Source of the DNA: Saccoglossus kowalevskii
Taxonomy: Eukaryota; Hemichordata; Enteropneusta; Harrimaniidae
Assembly: GCF_000003605.2 (NCBI RefSeq)
Contig: NW_003118936.1
Location: forward strand, 153,831 to 181,481
DNA length: 27,651 nt
Direction of reading: 5' to 3'
Within the stretch, counting starts at the first letter, position 1. Each line of letters opens with the position of its first letter. The translations under genes and the position numbers were made by a program. The notes beneath the pieces were generated by a model. It was given only the letters and a program-made list of their open reading frames with translations, had not been told where the DNA came from and searched no databases. This document shows, piece by piece, positions 1 to 11,944 of the stretch.

Positions 1-3000
1 TCATCTCTTGTTCTATATGCCGTCATTGTGTCACTGATATACTAGTCACATCTCTTGTTCAATATGCCATCGTTGTGTCACTGATATACTAGTCACATCT
101 CTTGTCCAATGTGCCATCGTTGTGTCACTGATATACTAGTCACATCTCTTTTTCAATATGCCATCTTTATGTCACTGATATACTTACTAGTCACATCTCT
201 TGTCCAATGTGCCATCGTTGTGTCACTGATATACTAGTCAGATCTCTTGTTCAATATGCCATCGTTGTGTCACTGATATACTCGTCACATGTCTTGTTCA
301 ATATGCCATCATTGTGTCACTAATATACTAGTCACATCTCTTGTTCAATATGCCACCATTGTGTCACTGATATACTAGTCACATCTCTTGTTCTATATGC
401 CATCACCGTGTCACTGATATACCAGTCACATCTCTTGTTCTATATGCAATCATTGTGTCACTGATATACTAGTCACATCTCTTGTCCAATATGCCATCAT
501 TTTGTCACTGATATACTAGTCACACCTCTTATCGAATATGCCATTATTATGTCACTGATATACCAGTCACACCTCTTGTCCAATATGCCATCATTATGTC
601 ACTGATATACTCGTCACACCTCTTGTCCAATATGCCATCATTTTGTCACTGATATACTAGTCACACCTCTTGTCCAATATGCCATCATTATGTCACTGAT
701 ATACCAGTCACACCAATTGTCCAATATGCCATCATTATGTCACTGATATACTCGTCACACCTCTTGTCCAATATGCCATCATTTTATCACTGATATACTA
801 GTCACACCTCTTGTTCTATATGCCATCACCGTGTCACTGATATACCAGTCACATCTCTTGTTCTATATGCAATCATTGTGTCACTGATATACTAGTCTCA
901 TCTCTTGTTCTATATGCCATCGTTGTGTCACTGATATACTAGTCACATCTCTTGTTCTATATGCCGTCATTGTGTCACTGATATACTAGTCACACCTCTT
1001 GTCCAATATGCCATCATTATGTCATTGATATACCAGTCACACCTCTTGTCCAATATGCCATCATTATGTCACTGATATACTCGTCACACCTCTTGTCCAA
1101 TATGCCATCATTTTGTCACTGATATACTAGTCACACCTCTTGTCCAATATGCCATCATTTTGTCACTGATATACTAGTCACACCTCTTGTCCAATATGCC
1201 ATCATTATGTCACTGATATACTCGTCACACCTCTTGTCCAATATGCAATCATTGAGTCACTGATATACTAGTCTCATCTCTTGTTCTATATGCCATCGTT
1301 GTGTCACTGATATACTAGTCACATCTCTTGTTCTATATGCCGTCATTGTGTCACTGATATAATAGTCACATCTCTTGTTCTATATGCCATCATTGTGTCA
1401 CTGATATACTAGTCTCATCTCTTGTTCTATATGTCGTCATTGTGTCACTGATATACTAGTCTCATCTCTTGTTCTCAATGCCATCATTGTGTCACTGATA
1501 TACTAGTCACATCTCTTGTTCTATATGCCGTCATTGTGTCACTGATATACTAGTCTCATCTCTTGTTCTATATGCCATCATTGTGTCACTGATATACTAG
1601 TCTCATCTTTTGTTCTATATGCCATCATTGTGTCACTGATATACTAGTCACATCTCTTGTTCTATATGCCATCATTGTGTCACTGATATACTAGTCACAT
1701 CTCTTGTTCTATATGCCATCGTGTCACTGATATACTAGTCACATCTCTTGTTCTATATGCCATCGTGTCACTGATATACTAGTCACACCTCTTGTCCAAT
1801 ATGCCATCATTGTATCACTGATATACTAGTCATATCCGTCCAATGTGCCACTGATATACTCGTCACATCTCACTGATATACTAGTCACATCTCTTGTTCT
1901 ATATGCCAACATTGTGTCACTGATATACTAGTCACATCTCTGTCCAATATGCCATCATTGTGTCACTGATATACTAGTCACATCTCTTGTCCAATATGCC
2001 ATCATTGTATCACTGATATACTAGTCATATCCGTCCAATGTGCCATCGTTGTGTCACTGATATACTAGCCACATCTCTTGTTCTATATGCCATCATTGTG
2101 TCACTGATATACTAGTCACATCTCTAGTCCAATATGCCATTATTGTGTCACTGGTATACTAGTCACATCTATTGTCCAATATGCCATCATTGTGTCACTG
2201 ATATACCAGTCACATCTCTTGTTCTATATGCCATCATTGTGTCACTGATATACTAGTCACATCTCTTGTTCTATATGCCATCGTGTCACTGATATACTAG
2301 TCTCATCTCTTGTTCTATATGCCATCGTTGTGTCACTGATATACTAGACACATCTCTTGTCCAATGTGCCATCGTTGTATCACTGATATACTAGTCACAC
2401 CTCTTGTCCAATATGCCATCATTGTATCACTGATATACTAGTCATATCCGTCCAATGTGCCATCATTGTGTCACTGATATACTCGTCACATCTCACTGAT
2501 ATACTAGTCACATCTCTTGTCTAATATGCCATCATTGTGTCACTGATATACTAGTCACATCTCTTGTCCAATATGCCATCATTGTATCACTGATATACTA
2601 GTCATATCCGTCCAATGTGCCATCGTTGTGTCACTGATATACTAGCCACATCTCTTGTTCTATATGCCATCATTGTGTCACTGATATACTAGTCACATCT
2701 CTAGTCCAATATGCCATCGTTGTGTCACTGATATACTAGTCACATCTCTTGTCCAATATGCCATTATTGTGTCACTGGTATACTAGTCACATCTATTGTC
2801 CAATATGCCATCATTGTGTCACTGATATACCAGTCACATCTCTTGTTCCTATATGCAATCATTGAGTCACTGATATACTAGTCACATCTCTTGTTCTATA
2901 TGCCATCATTGTGTCACTGATATACTAGTCTCATCTCTTGTTCTATATGCCATCATTATGTCACTGGTATACTAGTCACATCTCTTGTCCAATATGCCAT

Positions 3001-3126
3001 CATTTTGTCACTGGTATACTAGTCACACCTTTTGTCCAATATGCCATCATTATGTCACTGGTATACTAGTCATATCTCTTGTCCAATATGCCATCATTTT
3101 TTCACCGATATACTAGTCACATGTCA
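1..3126. repeat. 47-bp minisatellite array, about 66 units
   Basis: A near-continuous head-to-tail array. The unit is 47 bp and contains the landmarks 'tcactgatatactag' and 'catctcttg', followed by a variable 'ttctatatgcc' or 'tccaatatgcc' segment. Most units differ by a few substitutions. Shortened units recur: one lacks part of the 'catctcttg' stretch and reads 'catatccgtccaatgtgcc' (near 1831, 2026, 2443, 2603), and another lacks about 4 bp before 'gtgtcactg' (near 1720, 1760, 2280). The array starts before the window and fades out at about 3126 after several more diverged units. No ORF runs through it. It is a tandem satellite with no evident coding role. Confidence 0.97.
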
Positions 3127-3310
3127 GCATCAGTGGTTGTTGTATTGCAGTCATGCATATTAATAAGAGGTCACATGACCATCTGATATATTGATAATAT
3201 TTCTCTTCCGATACAATCATTATATGACTGGTTACACATATGTGTGATTTTACAGTTATGCATATCAATGAGGTCACATGATCATCTGACTAATAGCACG
3301 AGTGTTCTCG
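3127..3310. repeat. two diverged copies of an approx. 105-bp repeat
   Basis: Two stretches (about 3140-3192 and 3243-3292) share 'atgcatat', 'aatgaggtcacatga' or a close variant, and 'catctga'. They look like two decayed copies of a short repeat abutting the minisatellite. Nothing coding is visible. Confidence 0.5.
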
Positions 3311-4596
3311 TGACATGCAAAGCATAACAAAGGTTTCTTGATACTGTTTCAATGTTATTAATATGGTCTTATATCAATTTGTAAATACTTGTAATGTTGA
3401 AATGAGAGCATGGAATAAGATACGACATTGATTTCTGTATTTTTGACATATATCTTGAAAAAGCTAGTTCTTATGTAAGACTTGAAATTAAACAGCGCCA
3501 TCTTGTGACGATTTTTTGGACTTTACGTGCTCTTTTGCTGTGGTTTTATTGTCTTTAATATTGAGATTCTAATGTTTAAATTTGAAACAAATTTTATAGT
3601 GGAGCAATTTCCTTATTCACTTTCATCAGACTGTTCAAAGATCAAGCTTTACCATCCATACATCTTGGATTTGTACATTTTCTCCTTAAAAATAGTCTTA
3701 AATTTTAGCCATTCATTAACCTTAATTACTGAAGGCTGTTAGCTGGGACCAAATCAATACAATATTAAAACTGCATATTTTGACCGTTGTCCCTTTATAT
3801 TCCTGGGAATATTTGTCTAGAATTATTTGCATAGTGCACATGAATTGAACTGACTGTTGCATGATTAATCCTTATTTATTGTATTTTATACTTAGTAATG
3901 AATGCCTGTAAACTGTATTGATTATTACATGAATTAAAATGTATGACTCGTACACACAGCAGAATGTACAAGCCTTGAAGTTTAGGATCCAAATGAAGCA
4001 GCTGCCCAAACGATTACTGAAATGACTGGTTGCAGAACTGAGGTTGAAACCCAATGTAGAAAATAACAATTGAACAAGTTTACAAGCCCTGTAACTGTGA
4101 ATGTTTTTCTTCGGGCACATACACTAAGGAAGTTATTGGAATGCTTACGCACAGTCCCTCTCCTTTCGTGCACACCCAAACTTGTGGCATCTGTACATGC
4201 TCAGGCTGGACCTCTTTGTAGAGTGCCAACACCCTTGAGGTAGCCGGAAAAACAGCTCACAGCATATCATTTCTCATTAGCTCCATGATATCACTTACAT
4301 CATCAGCTCTGTAATTACATAAACATACCTAGAGATTGGACCAACAACCAAGGATTTACATAAACCCACGACTGAGCCATTTTGAGCAGTCAAAACGACT
4401 ATTTGAATCATGCTTTCCTGTCACTTTTACGCATAAATCACACTGAACTTAAATTAACATCAAAATGTATCGCGGATATATTCATGTTGGCGAGTGACAT
4501 GAAAATAACAACAAGCAGCCTATCGGCTGAGATAGCTCCGCTGTTAGCAATGCACATTTCAATTAAAGAACTGAAGACATTAGAAAATGAACAATA
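3311..4596. other. unassigned AT-rich sequence
   Basis: About 1.3 kb without a recognisable gene. Open frames here are short, overlap on both strands, have no splice context and read as chance ORFs. A motif near 4390 ('cagtcaaaacgactatt') resembles part of the 48-bp repeat at 11225 and 11563, but the match is short and may be chance. Confidence 0.5.
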
Positions 4597-5152
4597 TGTA
4601 TAGTATCAAAGCAATCAGTCGAAAATATCACTTTCTACCAAAAATATTCACCAAAATTAGAGAATTGAAGATATCATCACGAAATGAACAAATCTGAGAA
4701 AGGTCTACATGTAGTATCAAAGCAATTGAACTATTGGTTTTTAACAAGAAGTCGAAAATACCACTTTTTACAAAAAATGACAAAAATATTCACCAAAATT
4801 AAAGAATTGAAGATATCATCACAAAATGAACAAATCTAAGAAAGGTCTACATGTAGTACCTATATATGTAATATCAAAGCAATTGAACTTTTGGTTTTTA
4901 ACAAGAAGTCGAAAATATCACTTTTTACCAAAAATATTTCCCAAAATTTGAGAATTAAAGATATCATCATGAAATGAACAAATCTAAGAGAGGCCTACCC
5001 AAGGTACATGTACACCAAGTACCAAAGCATTCAGGCTTGTAGTTTTCAAGAAGAAGTCGAAAAAGTAAAACATTGACACGGATGACGGCGACGGACGACA
5101 ATCACTCATATGATAAGCTCCGCTCGACAAAGTTGACAGCGGAGCTAAAAAA
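4597..5152. repeat. 133-157 bp tandem repeat ending in hairpin tail (SINE-like)
   Basis: Three full units begin at 4621, 4754 and 4911, each starting 'gaaaatatcac' or a close variant. They contain 'gatatcatca', 'gaaatgaacaaatct' and 'gtatcaaagcaattgaac', and end 'aagaagtc'. A partial unit precedes them at about 4597. From 5059 the sequence becomes a tail with 'gacggcgacggacgac', then a hairpin (AGCTCCGCT near 5117, AGCGGAGCT near 5140) followed by an A-tract. That tail type is common at the ends of short dispersed repeats in marine invertebrate genomes. The layout resembles a non-autonomous element with internal tandem units. Confidence 0.8.
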
Positions 5153-5973
5153 GAATGAGTGATTTTGTGGAGCACCTCAAAGCAATGTTTCACGCTCGAG
5201 TGTCATTTGCATACTGAAAACTGGGGGCTATCGTTCCTTTTATACACCCAGAGCCACAGTTTAATTACCTTGGTAAAAGTGAAGACATTTGGCTGCACAG
5301 ATATTAAAGTAGGAAAGTCCTCATTGTTCACAGGCATAAGATTTAGAGTGATATAGTGTATGTATTATCCAACAATAACACTTAATGGATGTGTGGACAA
5401 TGCTTGCCATCAAGGTTTCATCAGTTGTAAACAAGTGTTTTCATGTCACCATTAGTCAAATCTTGACTATAGCGGAAATCGGTTCAACATTTTGTTGCAC
5501 GTTTTACAGGAACATCTACATTGTCTGAGTCTATGTACATTACATTTAGACACTACTTTAGTGTTGCTCATTTAAACCGTGTCACTATTGCCAACTTAAA
5601 CTGAACATAATGTTTCCCTGCGGGATAGAAATGTCTGCAGACCTTGGTACCAGTCAGGGTCCATAGCACCAAGAACTAAATGATTTCCAAGACTTTCTTA
5701 GATTTCCCAAACTTTCTTGCTTTTTTCCTAAGACATTTCCAGACTTTAAAGGATGTTCCCATTGGACGGACCCTGCCAGTGACCACAAGAATAAACTGAA
5801 TCTTTCAATTATGTTCACAAGTTCTCTTTGATAAAAGTACATTGATGGCGGATAGTGCAACCCAGTCAGGTGGCAACAAATAAATGAACATGCACTACTG
5901 TTGAACTGAAAGATCAATAAAATTTGGTTAATCAACATGATGCAAATAAGACAATGTACACCCAAATCAGAAA

Positions 5974-5977
<4 letters not shown>
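5153..5977. other. unassigned sequence
   Basis: No gene, exon pair or tandem repeat stands out. Short ORFs on both strands lack splice sites and composition bias. A minus-strand ORF extending to 6049 owes part of its length to the CA microsatellite and is not credible. Confidence 0.4.

Positions 5978-6009
<32 letters not shown>
5978..6009. repeat. (CA)16 microsatellite
   Basis: An uninterrupted CA dinucleotide run of about 32 bp. Confidence 0.97.
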
Positions 6010-6016
<7 letters not shown>

Positions 6017-7440
6017 ACGACTCATTGCATTTGCTTTCATAACAAACAATAATATATTCTTCCTTATAAGTACAAAGCATTGTACAAAGATGAAGAAGCT
6101 ATAATATCAAAGGGATTCCATTGATCAAATGTTATATAAGGCCGAGTCAGGTAATGCATATATCATCTGCCAATGTAATTTCATTATTTAAGTTCTAAAC
6201 ATGCATAATGCACTGTTTTAACAGAAGGCTGTACTGCATTTAAACAAGCTCAAAAATAGCAGACTAAAAGGTTACATTACATGTACGTGCACTAATTTAG
6301 CTGTCCCATACTGGATGCAACCAGTTTCCCCTCCAATGCTATGCCTCCCATGGTAAATGCAGTTTATTCCATGGATTGGCTGACAGATTTAAAAAATCAC
6401 CATGATGACAGGAAGAACCTTGTCAGATTTTGTATATCCAAGGTTGTGCACAGATGGATGAATTGTAGCAGCCATGATGGATTGAAATTTCAGGAGACGA
6501 TCTTTGACATAAAAACAAAATTTAGTATCCATCACAGCTGTTAAGATAGTTTTCAAAATTTCCAGAATAATACTTTTCTTTAATATTTGACAGAGCACCG
6601 ATCATATGTAAATTTGACAAGCGTACATACAAAACAAGTCTTCAAAGTAATAAATGGTTTCTCCCAGACTTACTGACCAATCAGACATCAGCAAAACTGG
6701 CATTCACCAATTAAACCACCGGCAAACATCTAAAGACACTCAACAAACAAAGTTACATTATGTTCTTAGTACAGCGGCCAAACATCAAGCACAGACTATA
6801 AATGTCACTTGTCACAAGTGAACCGAGGAACTAACGGATCTCTCTCACTACCATTAACAGCAGCTGCTTTATTTAAATTGAAATTTGTTAAATACGTTTT
6901 TTTGATATGAGAATCTAGTCTACAAGCTGATTATATGATGAATATTAGTTATTAATGCTAATTGGTTCTCTTTTTTTTGTATATGTGTGTATGTGTGCAG
7001 TCAGTGAGTGCCAAAAATATACTTGATCAAGAATAATATCTGGAATGAATTGGTGTGAATAAATTAATTCAAAATGCTAAACAAAGTACCTCAACCCCGC
7101 TACAAACTTCATGACATTTTCCTTCCCCCATTCAATTTCCACTGGAATTTTTTGTAATCTTAGGGAGTTACGAGTATTGTATTCAACAATAAAGAAACTA
7201 GTTAAGCTCAACATTGTTATATTACGAGTTTTATATTCTAGTCAAAAAAAAAAAATACATGTATTGAAATTAAGTTGTTCTGCGAATTAAAAGATTTTCT
7301 CAGCCAAAAATTTAGTAAAAAGAAACTATAATCTTTGTTTTTATCTGCAATCAGAATTACAAGTATTCTTAAACAGAAATAGCCTTTGATTTCAAAAGTC
7401 TTAATTTGTTGTGTTTTTGCCCGAAAAAGTATCAGACTTC
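6010..7440. other. unassigned AT-rich sequence
   Basis: No supported exon, repeat array or RNA gene. There are short homopolymer runs, for example A10 near 7243. The region lies downstream of the minus-strand gene at 8920-9462, and I could not place its transcript end. Confidence 0.4.
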
Positions 7441-8919
7441 AGTCTTCAGTTTTTTTTTATTCCATGTGATGATAAATAAACCATTTGTGTTTACTGAAAA
7501 ATAAGTCAAACAATCCCATTTTTAAATTTGTTACCAAGTCATTTTACAACAGAAACAAAATGCACGTTATGAAAACATGGCACTACTTTCTTCAACCAAT
7601 TAAATCAACTTGTTCAGACAAGGCACATTATTTCCCACATTTGTTTTTAGTTGTGCCTCCCCAAAGACAATCTCCAAAACTTGTCAATTCACCTGAACTG
7701 CAAAATTAAATAGAATTTGTAATTCTCAATTAACAGTAAACACACAAAATCCTTCTATGAAGAAATAATAAATTCTAAGCAATATGGGATAATACAAATG
7801 AGTTATAAATGAAAGAATATTAGATAGAGGAAAATACTTGAATTTTTCAAGCATATGAATTTAAATAAATTTTGTTATCATTGGAAGCGAGTCATGGTCT
7901 GTAAAGCACCCATCCAGACAGTGACTCAACTTTGCATCTCTCAAGGGGCCGTTTGAGTGATGGTTTTTTTTTTAGGATCACTTGAATTGAACGCAAATTA
8001 TTCAAATATTTTGGCTTCTTGCCAAGAAGTTATCTGAATCATCTTCCAAGAAACTTAATGTAATACCATATATGGTATCACTGGACAGAAGTAGGTTTCA
8101 GTAGAAAACTACCTGCATTAATTTGTATTATTTCATCAAATGTGAAATCAAATATTATGTTCTTTTAGTACCATAATTCCATACTTAATATTTAAAGTAT
8201 TCAGCTACCATAATTATGTTTTGTTTTCCTCTATTTTAAGAGTAAACAATGAAATACACTGTCTATACAAGATAAAGAAAACTTGAGATGGAAATTAAAA
8301 AAACATTTCCATCACAAAACACTGAGGGCAGTGGTAATTCTTTAAAACTTTTTTTAATTTGTAATAATTTTTACTGGCACTTTCATAGAGGTGTGTAGGT
8401 CACAGATATGTAGAGAATGATCTGACACACCAATACGTATTTGGCAGTGTATAAATTAGCCATCCACATACCTGTAACAATATTCAGAAGACAAATCAGA
8501 AAGGAGACACTCAAATTGATTACATAATCAACGTTTGAGTCACCAATTACGTACGTTTATGTCAACAATTTAAGGTAAACAAGGGGATTTGACCACTGAT
8601 AATTTTCCATAAACCAAAACAAGTCAACTTACAAAGAAAATATTTGGTTAATTTGAGTTGAAACTAGCTATGTTAAACAGATTTGTTGTGGCATTATATT
8701 TTGACAGTAACTCATTGTCTTGTTCAGAAAGGCATTCAAAACATGACAGTTACATTGTGTTTTGTGAAGATAACTAGAGGCATAGTTACAAAATGATGGT
8801 ATAAAACATTTCTTTGTTGGTTCTAGTCTATGCATCTGCTATACAGTTATTGACAATGGCAGTGAATGTTACTGTAACCGGCTGTTTTTATAAACTCTTG
8901 AAATGTTAGTTTAGTTGTT
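7441..8919 (-). other. probable 3' UTR and downstream flank of the acidic-exon gene
   Basis: Immediately downstream, on the minus strand, of the stop codon at 8920. The segment is AT-rich and non-coding in all frames. On the minus strand an AATAAA hexamer is visible near 7451-7456 (plus-strand TTTATT) but no close one nearer the stop, so the 3' UTR could be up to about 1.5 kb. This is positional inference; the end is not determined. Confidence 0.35.
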
Positions 8920-9462
8920 TTACAAGGTGTGTTCTGGTGTTCTCCCGAGATCTACATTCACTCCACTGTCAGGACTGTCTGTACAAACACACGTCTGTAA
9001 GTGAGGCCGACCATCCGGGCTGGCAAATGGGTTCACAAAGTCCTTACCATTGCCAGTTGGTAAAGTATAAACATCTTCCTCGTGCACCGATGATGCAATA
9101 CTCTCAACAACCGAGCTCACAACGGCCGTGACTATATCGTCACCAGCTGTATTGTCATCGTCATTGGTTACTCGTTCAAGTAAATCTGAATGTTCAATTT
9201 CTTTCACTTTTTGTTCTTCAATGGTACTGCTAGTATTGCTAGTTTCAGAGCTGCTTTCATCTGAACTGCCATCGACTGCATCACCATTATGTTTGGTAGT
9301 ATCCATGTTTCCTTGTTTGACCAACTCACTCATTTGAATACTACAATCTCCTGATTCAATTGTACAACCCCTTCCAACACCACTTACATCATTTTTCTGA
9401 TTACCGTTTCTTCCACTTTTAGTGGATTTCTTCTTTTTACCTTGTTTATTTGCACCATCAAT
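8920..9462 (-). CDS. C-terminal coding exon of an unidentified host gene, acidic Ser-rich tail
   Basis: Read on the minus strand, a polypyrimidine tract and 'cttgttag' acceptor end at 9463, followed by an open frame of 180 codons to a stop at 8920. The first Met (9333) is internal: the frame runs 43 codons upstream of it to the acceptor, so this is a terminal exon, not a whole gene. The exon opens with a basic patch (GKKKKSTKSGR), then a low-complexity acidic Ser-rich stretch (DGSSDESSSETSNTSS), an Asp/Glu-rich middle, and ends with a conserved-looking tail including NPFASPDGRPH, TDSPDSGVNVDLG and a final PEHTL. No membrane segment or enzymatic domain is visible. This composition suits a disordered cytoplasmic or nuclear tail with phosphorylation sites. 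I do not recognise the family. I could not find the upstream exon; several minus-strand donors between 9463 and 11200 gave stops in all frames. A genuine exon is likely because splice site, frame and composition agree. Confidence 0.72.
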   Translation of the reverse strand: MDGANKQGKKKKSTKSGRNGNQKNDVSGVGRGCTIESGDCSIQMSELVKQGNMDTTKHNGDAVDGSSDESSSETSNTSSTIEEQKVKEIEHSDLLERVTNDDDNTAGDDIVTAVVSSVVESIASSVHEEDVYTLPTGNGKDFVNPFASPDGRPHLQTCVCTDSPDSGVNVDLGRTPEHTL

Positions 9463-10032
9463 CTAACAAGAAAAGAAGAATATTTATGTTTACATAAAGG
9501 ATAAAATCTGCCCAAAGAAAGAGCTGCTTTTAGATTAGGGGAACCTGGGTTTTTCTTACAATACAGTTTCAAAGAGGAAGATTCAGAGAGCTTTCAGTTG
9601 TATACATGCTAATGAAAAAACAAACTTTACATCATGTCATTTATAAGTGTGATGTAAATTATATTCATTTATTTCTGTGATTGGTAATAATGATCAGTTT
9701 TTAACTTACATTGCACTACAATTGTCATTGTGAATGATTAGTCAATCTATCTGTAATTAATCACAGACGAGATAGTCTGATATATTTGATATCATTATTA
9801 AATATGTATCAAGTAATACCATAGACCTTCTATATGGTCAGTAAAACATGTTTATCTATGGAGCTAACTGGTACATTTGGCCACAACAAGTACAAGTCAG
9901 TTCATAAAGTCAGAGAACACATTTTTCGGTTACATTTGTAAAGTCTATGATGAAATATGATAAATAGATAATGACAACATTGTTTTCTGCGAAACCACAG
10001 TCTTGTTATCACTGTGTCAAAACTAAAGTCAG
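9463..10032 (-). other. intron of the acidic-exon gene
   Basis: Follows the acceptor at 9463 on the minus strand. It is AT-rich with no open frame that joins the downstream exon in phase. A candidate exon around 9713-9755 has good splice sites but carries stops in all three frames. Confidence 0.45.
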
Positions 10033-10350
10033 CAGTAATGCTACAATCACCATAACATGCATCAAAGTAGGCAACAGAATATTGTTTTTAAAGGCCGTGG
10101 AAGATCATGCATTCCGCATCACCATCTTGGTTACTTCAATCCGATTGAATATGAATAAGATATTTCCAGAGGTCAGGGTTCGTTTTTTGTAGGCAGTCTC
10201 CTCTGCAGCTCAATAAATTTTGCTTTGTATAAACATTCAGAGTAGTTCATTTAATTTGTTTTTTGTTTTGATACTTTGTGTCACCAGCAATTGAATAATA
10301 ACAATTGCAAATAACCGATGTGCAGCAAATGGGAATGAATCTTCATGGTG
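10033..10350 (+). repeat. dispersed repeat, copy A
   Basis: Shares blocks in the same order with 17545-17935: a 'ttgtttttaaa' block, 'catgca', 'gttac(t/c)tc', the block 'ccagaggtcagggttcg' (here near 10167) and 'gtgcagcaaat'. Its left end, 'taatgctacaatcaccataacat', also matches 18475-18500. An open frame (from 9971 in this copy) keeps similar residues in both copies, for example LFLKAVEDHAF here against LFLNIAEKHAL, and VTSIR in both. It is probably a fragment of an old mobile element; no family is recognised. Confidence 0.6.
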
Positions 10351-11210
10351 TACCCTGCATTTATAGAATTGTGTTTAAAAATTGAACACACAACAGTAGA
10401 AATTGGTTGGACACAGTAGTGTATGTTGTATCACCAAATTTTCATCTTCCAATACTAGCTGTCAGTGACACGCATCAATTATCCAGCCTAATGAAAAGTC
10501 TGGATTCACATCTTTGGAGGATCTACTTAATTGGCGACTCAAGTTTAATAATGTATCAAAACAAAACAATTTATTCAGGCAAGATGAACTGTGAGCAAGA
10601 CAACTGCCAATCAGCTTGGAGGGTATGAATGAGAGCGGTTTGAACCGCTTTTTTTATGCAAATTCATGCAGTAGTTTTAAAGCGCACTTGTCTAAACTTT
10701 GAAAATGCAAAATAAGGTTTTATTTGGGCAGTTTAGGTTAACCCAGGTTTGACCCAAGTGTTTGAATACAAGATTGCCCCTTACAGTCAATATAAATCAA
10801 TGACCATGTATTAGAATCATCAATGAACTTGCAATCTTACGCAGTTAGTCATATTCAACAAAATCAAAGAAAGCTGAGAAAGAACTCCCATGTGCTGAGA
10901 GTATTGGAGACAATAAATATAATTCAAAATTACTTGTACTTGATTGAGATAGTGATGGAAAAACTGAAAACTAATAAAGCAAATCAGAAAATTAGTATTA
11001 ACAGATTTGAGTGTAAAACTAATGAGACCTGCGCAATGTAACAGACCATCTATGTACCAAGTTTTATTGAAAGGTGATTAGAACCAAAAGATTATAAATT
11101 ATTATGCTAATTAGGGAATTAATATGAACAGATTTTTATCCCAAACTATTTAGGTTTGTACATTGTCCTAGAGCATCTTTGTACTAAGTTTCATTGAAAT
11201 TAGGCGAGGG
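10351..11210. other. unassigned sequence with fragments of dispersed repeats
   Basis: No gene seen. The stretch 11040-11210 belongs to the 'ctttgtactaagtttcattgaaa' repeat type, which also appears at 23690-24020. A short palindrome with T-tract lies at 10634-10655. ORFs at 10407 and 10823 have no splice context and read as chance. Confidence 0.4.
10634..10655 (+). other. 7-bp stem hairpin followed by T-tract
   Basis: AGCGGTT, a 2-base spacer and AACCGCT form a perfect stem followed by seven T. It resembles a bacterial-type terminator by shape only. In an animal genome it more likely marks the end of a Pol III-derived repeat or is chance. It does not match the histone 3' stem-loop. Confidence 0.3.
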
Positions 11211-11224
11211 TTCACATAGTTCAT

Positions 11225-11272
11225 ACCCACCATAGACTCCGGTCAGTCAAAATGACTATTTTGAACTGTAGG
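11225..11272. repeat. 48-bp terminal repeat, copy 1
   Basis: Identical to 11563-11610. It begins 'acccaccatagactccgg' and ends 'tgaactgtagg'. The first 18 bases also occur inverted at 11486-11503. Confidence 0.9.
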
Positions 11273-11485
11273 TATTAATCAGCGATTCTGCCGGTGACAG
11301 AGAGATATAATCTAGGTCAGGGGAAGCCCCATGACCCCAAGATTCTTTTACCCCTTACGTCACAACCCACATGACTGAGGCCACATGGCAGCGCCATAGG
11401 TAGCTGTCAATCACTCTGGTTCCTTTCTCTCCGCCTCGAGGACTTAGACCAACGCAACGAAAAGGTTGGGGAGGTTGGGGGGGAC

Positions 11486-11517
11486 CCGGAGTCTATGGTG
11501 GGTAGGGACTATGTGAA
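11486..11517. repeat. inverted copy of 11211-11242
   Basis: Reverse complement of 11211-11242 with about two mismatches; it includes 'ccggagtctatggtgggt' and 'actatgtgaa'. It lies between the two 48-bp direct repeats. Confidence 0.85.
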
Positions 11518-11562
11518 TAGGCGGGTTCGGAGAAGCCTCACCTAAATTCACTACGTTCAATT

Positions 11563-11610
11563 ACCCACCATAGACTCCGGTCAGTCAAAATGACTATTTT
11601 GAACTGTAGG
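11563..11610. repeat. 48-bp terminal repeat, copy 2
   Basis: Identical over 48 bp to 11225-11272. The start-to-start spacing is 338 bp. Confidence 0.9.
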
Positions 11611-11944
11611 CAAAGTCAGACACCAATAGGTGGCGGGTTTTTCCAAGTCTTTTCCCCGTCGGGGGTGAAAACAAATTCAACACCCTAATTAAGACCCAAA
11701 AAAGGGTGGTGTCTTACCTTGCCTGTGCTGTCCCCGGAGCAAGGAGCCAAAATGCTGCTACGATGACTGCGTTCAGTGTGCCCGAGAAAGCTAGACCCCA
11801 ACCAAATTCTGGGGGGTTAGTAAGCTTTCGAAGTAAAGACCGAAACAGTTCTGCATGAGGGCATAGGCCGCAAAGCGGGACCTGGGAGCTCCCAGGGGAG
11901 TGCTGATGGTAGAGAAATCTGTTCACATAAAATGCCGGACTGAC

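Noticed and set aside
1-3126. CRISPR-like repeat array
   Set aside because: The units are contiguous with no unique spacers and the DNA is eukaryotic; it is a minisatellite.
5654-6049. 131-codon minus-strand ORF
   Set aside because: Its N-terminal part is the CA microsatellite read as Cys-Val repeats; the rest has no coding character.
9713-9755. Candidate upstream exon of the acidic-exon gene
   Set aside because: Good acceptor and donor on the minus strand but stops in all three frames.
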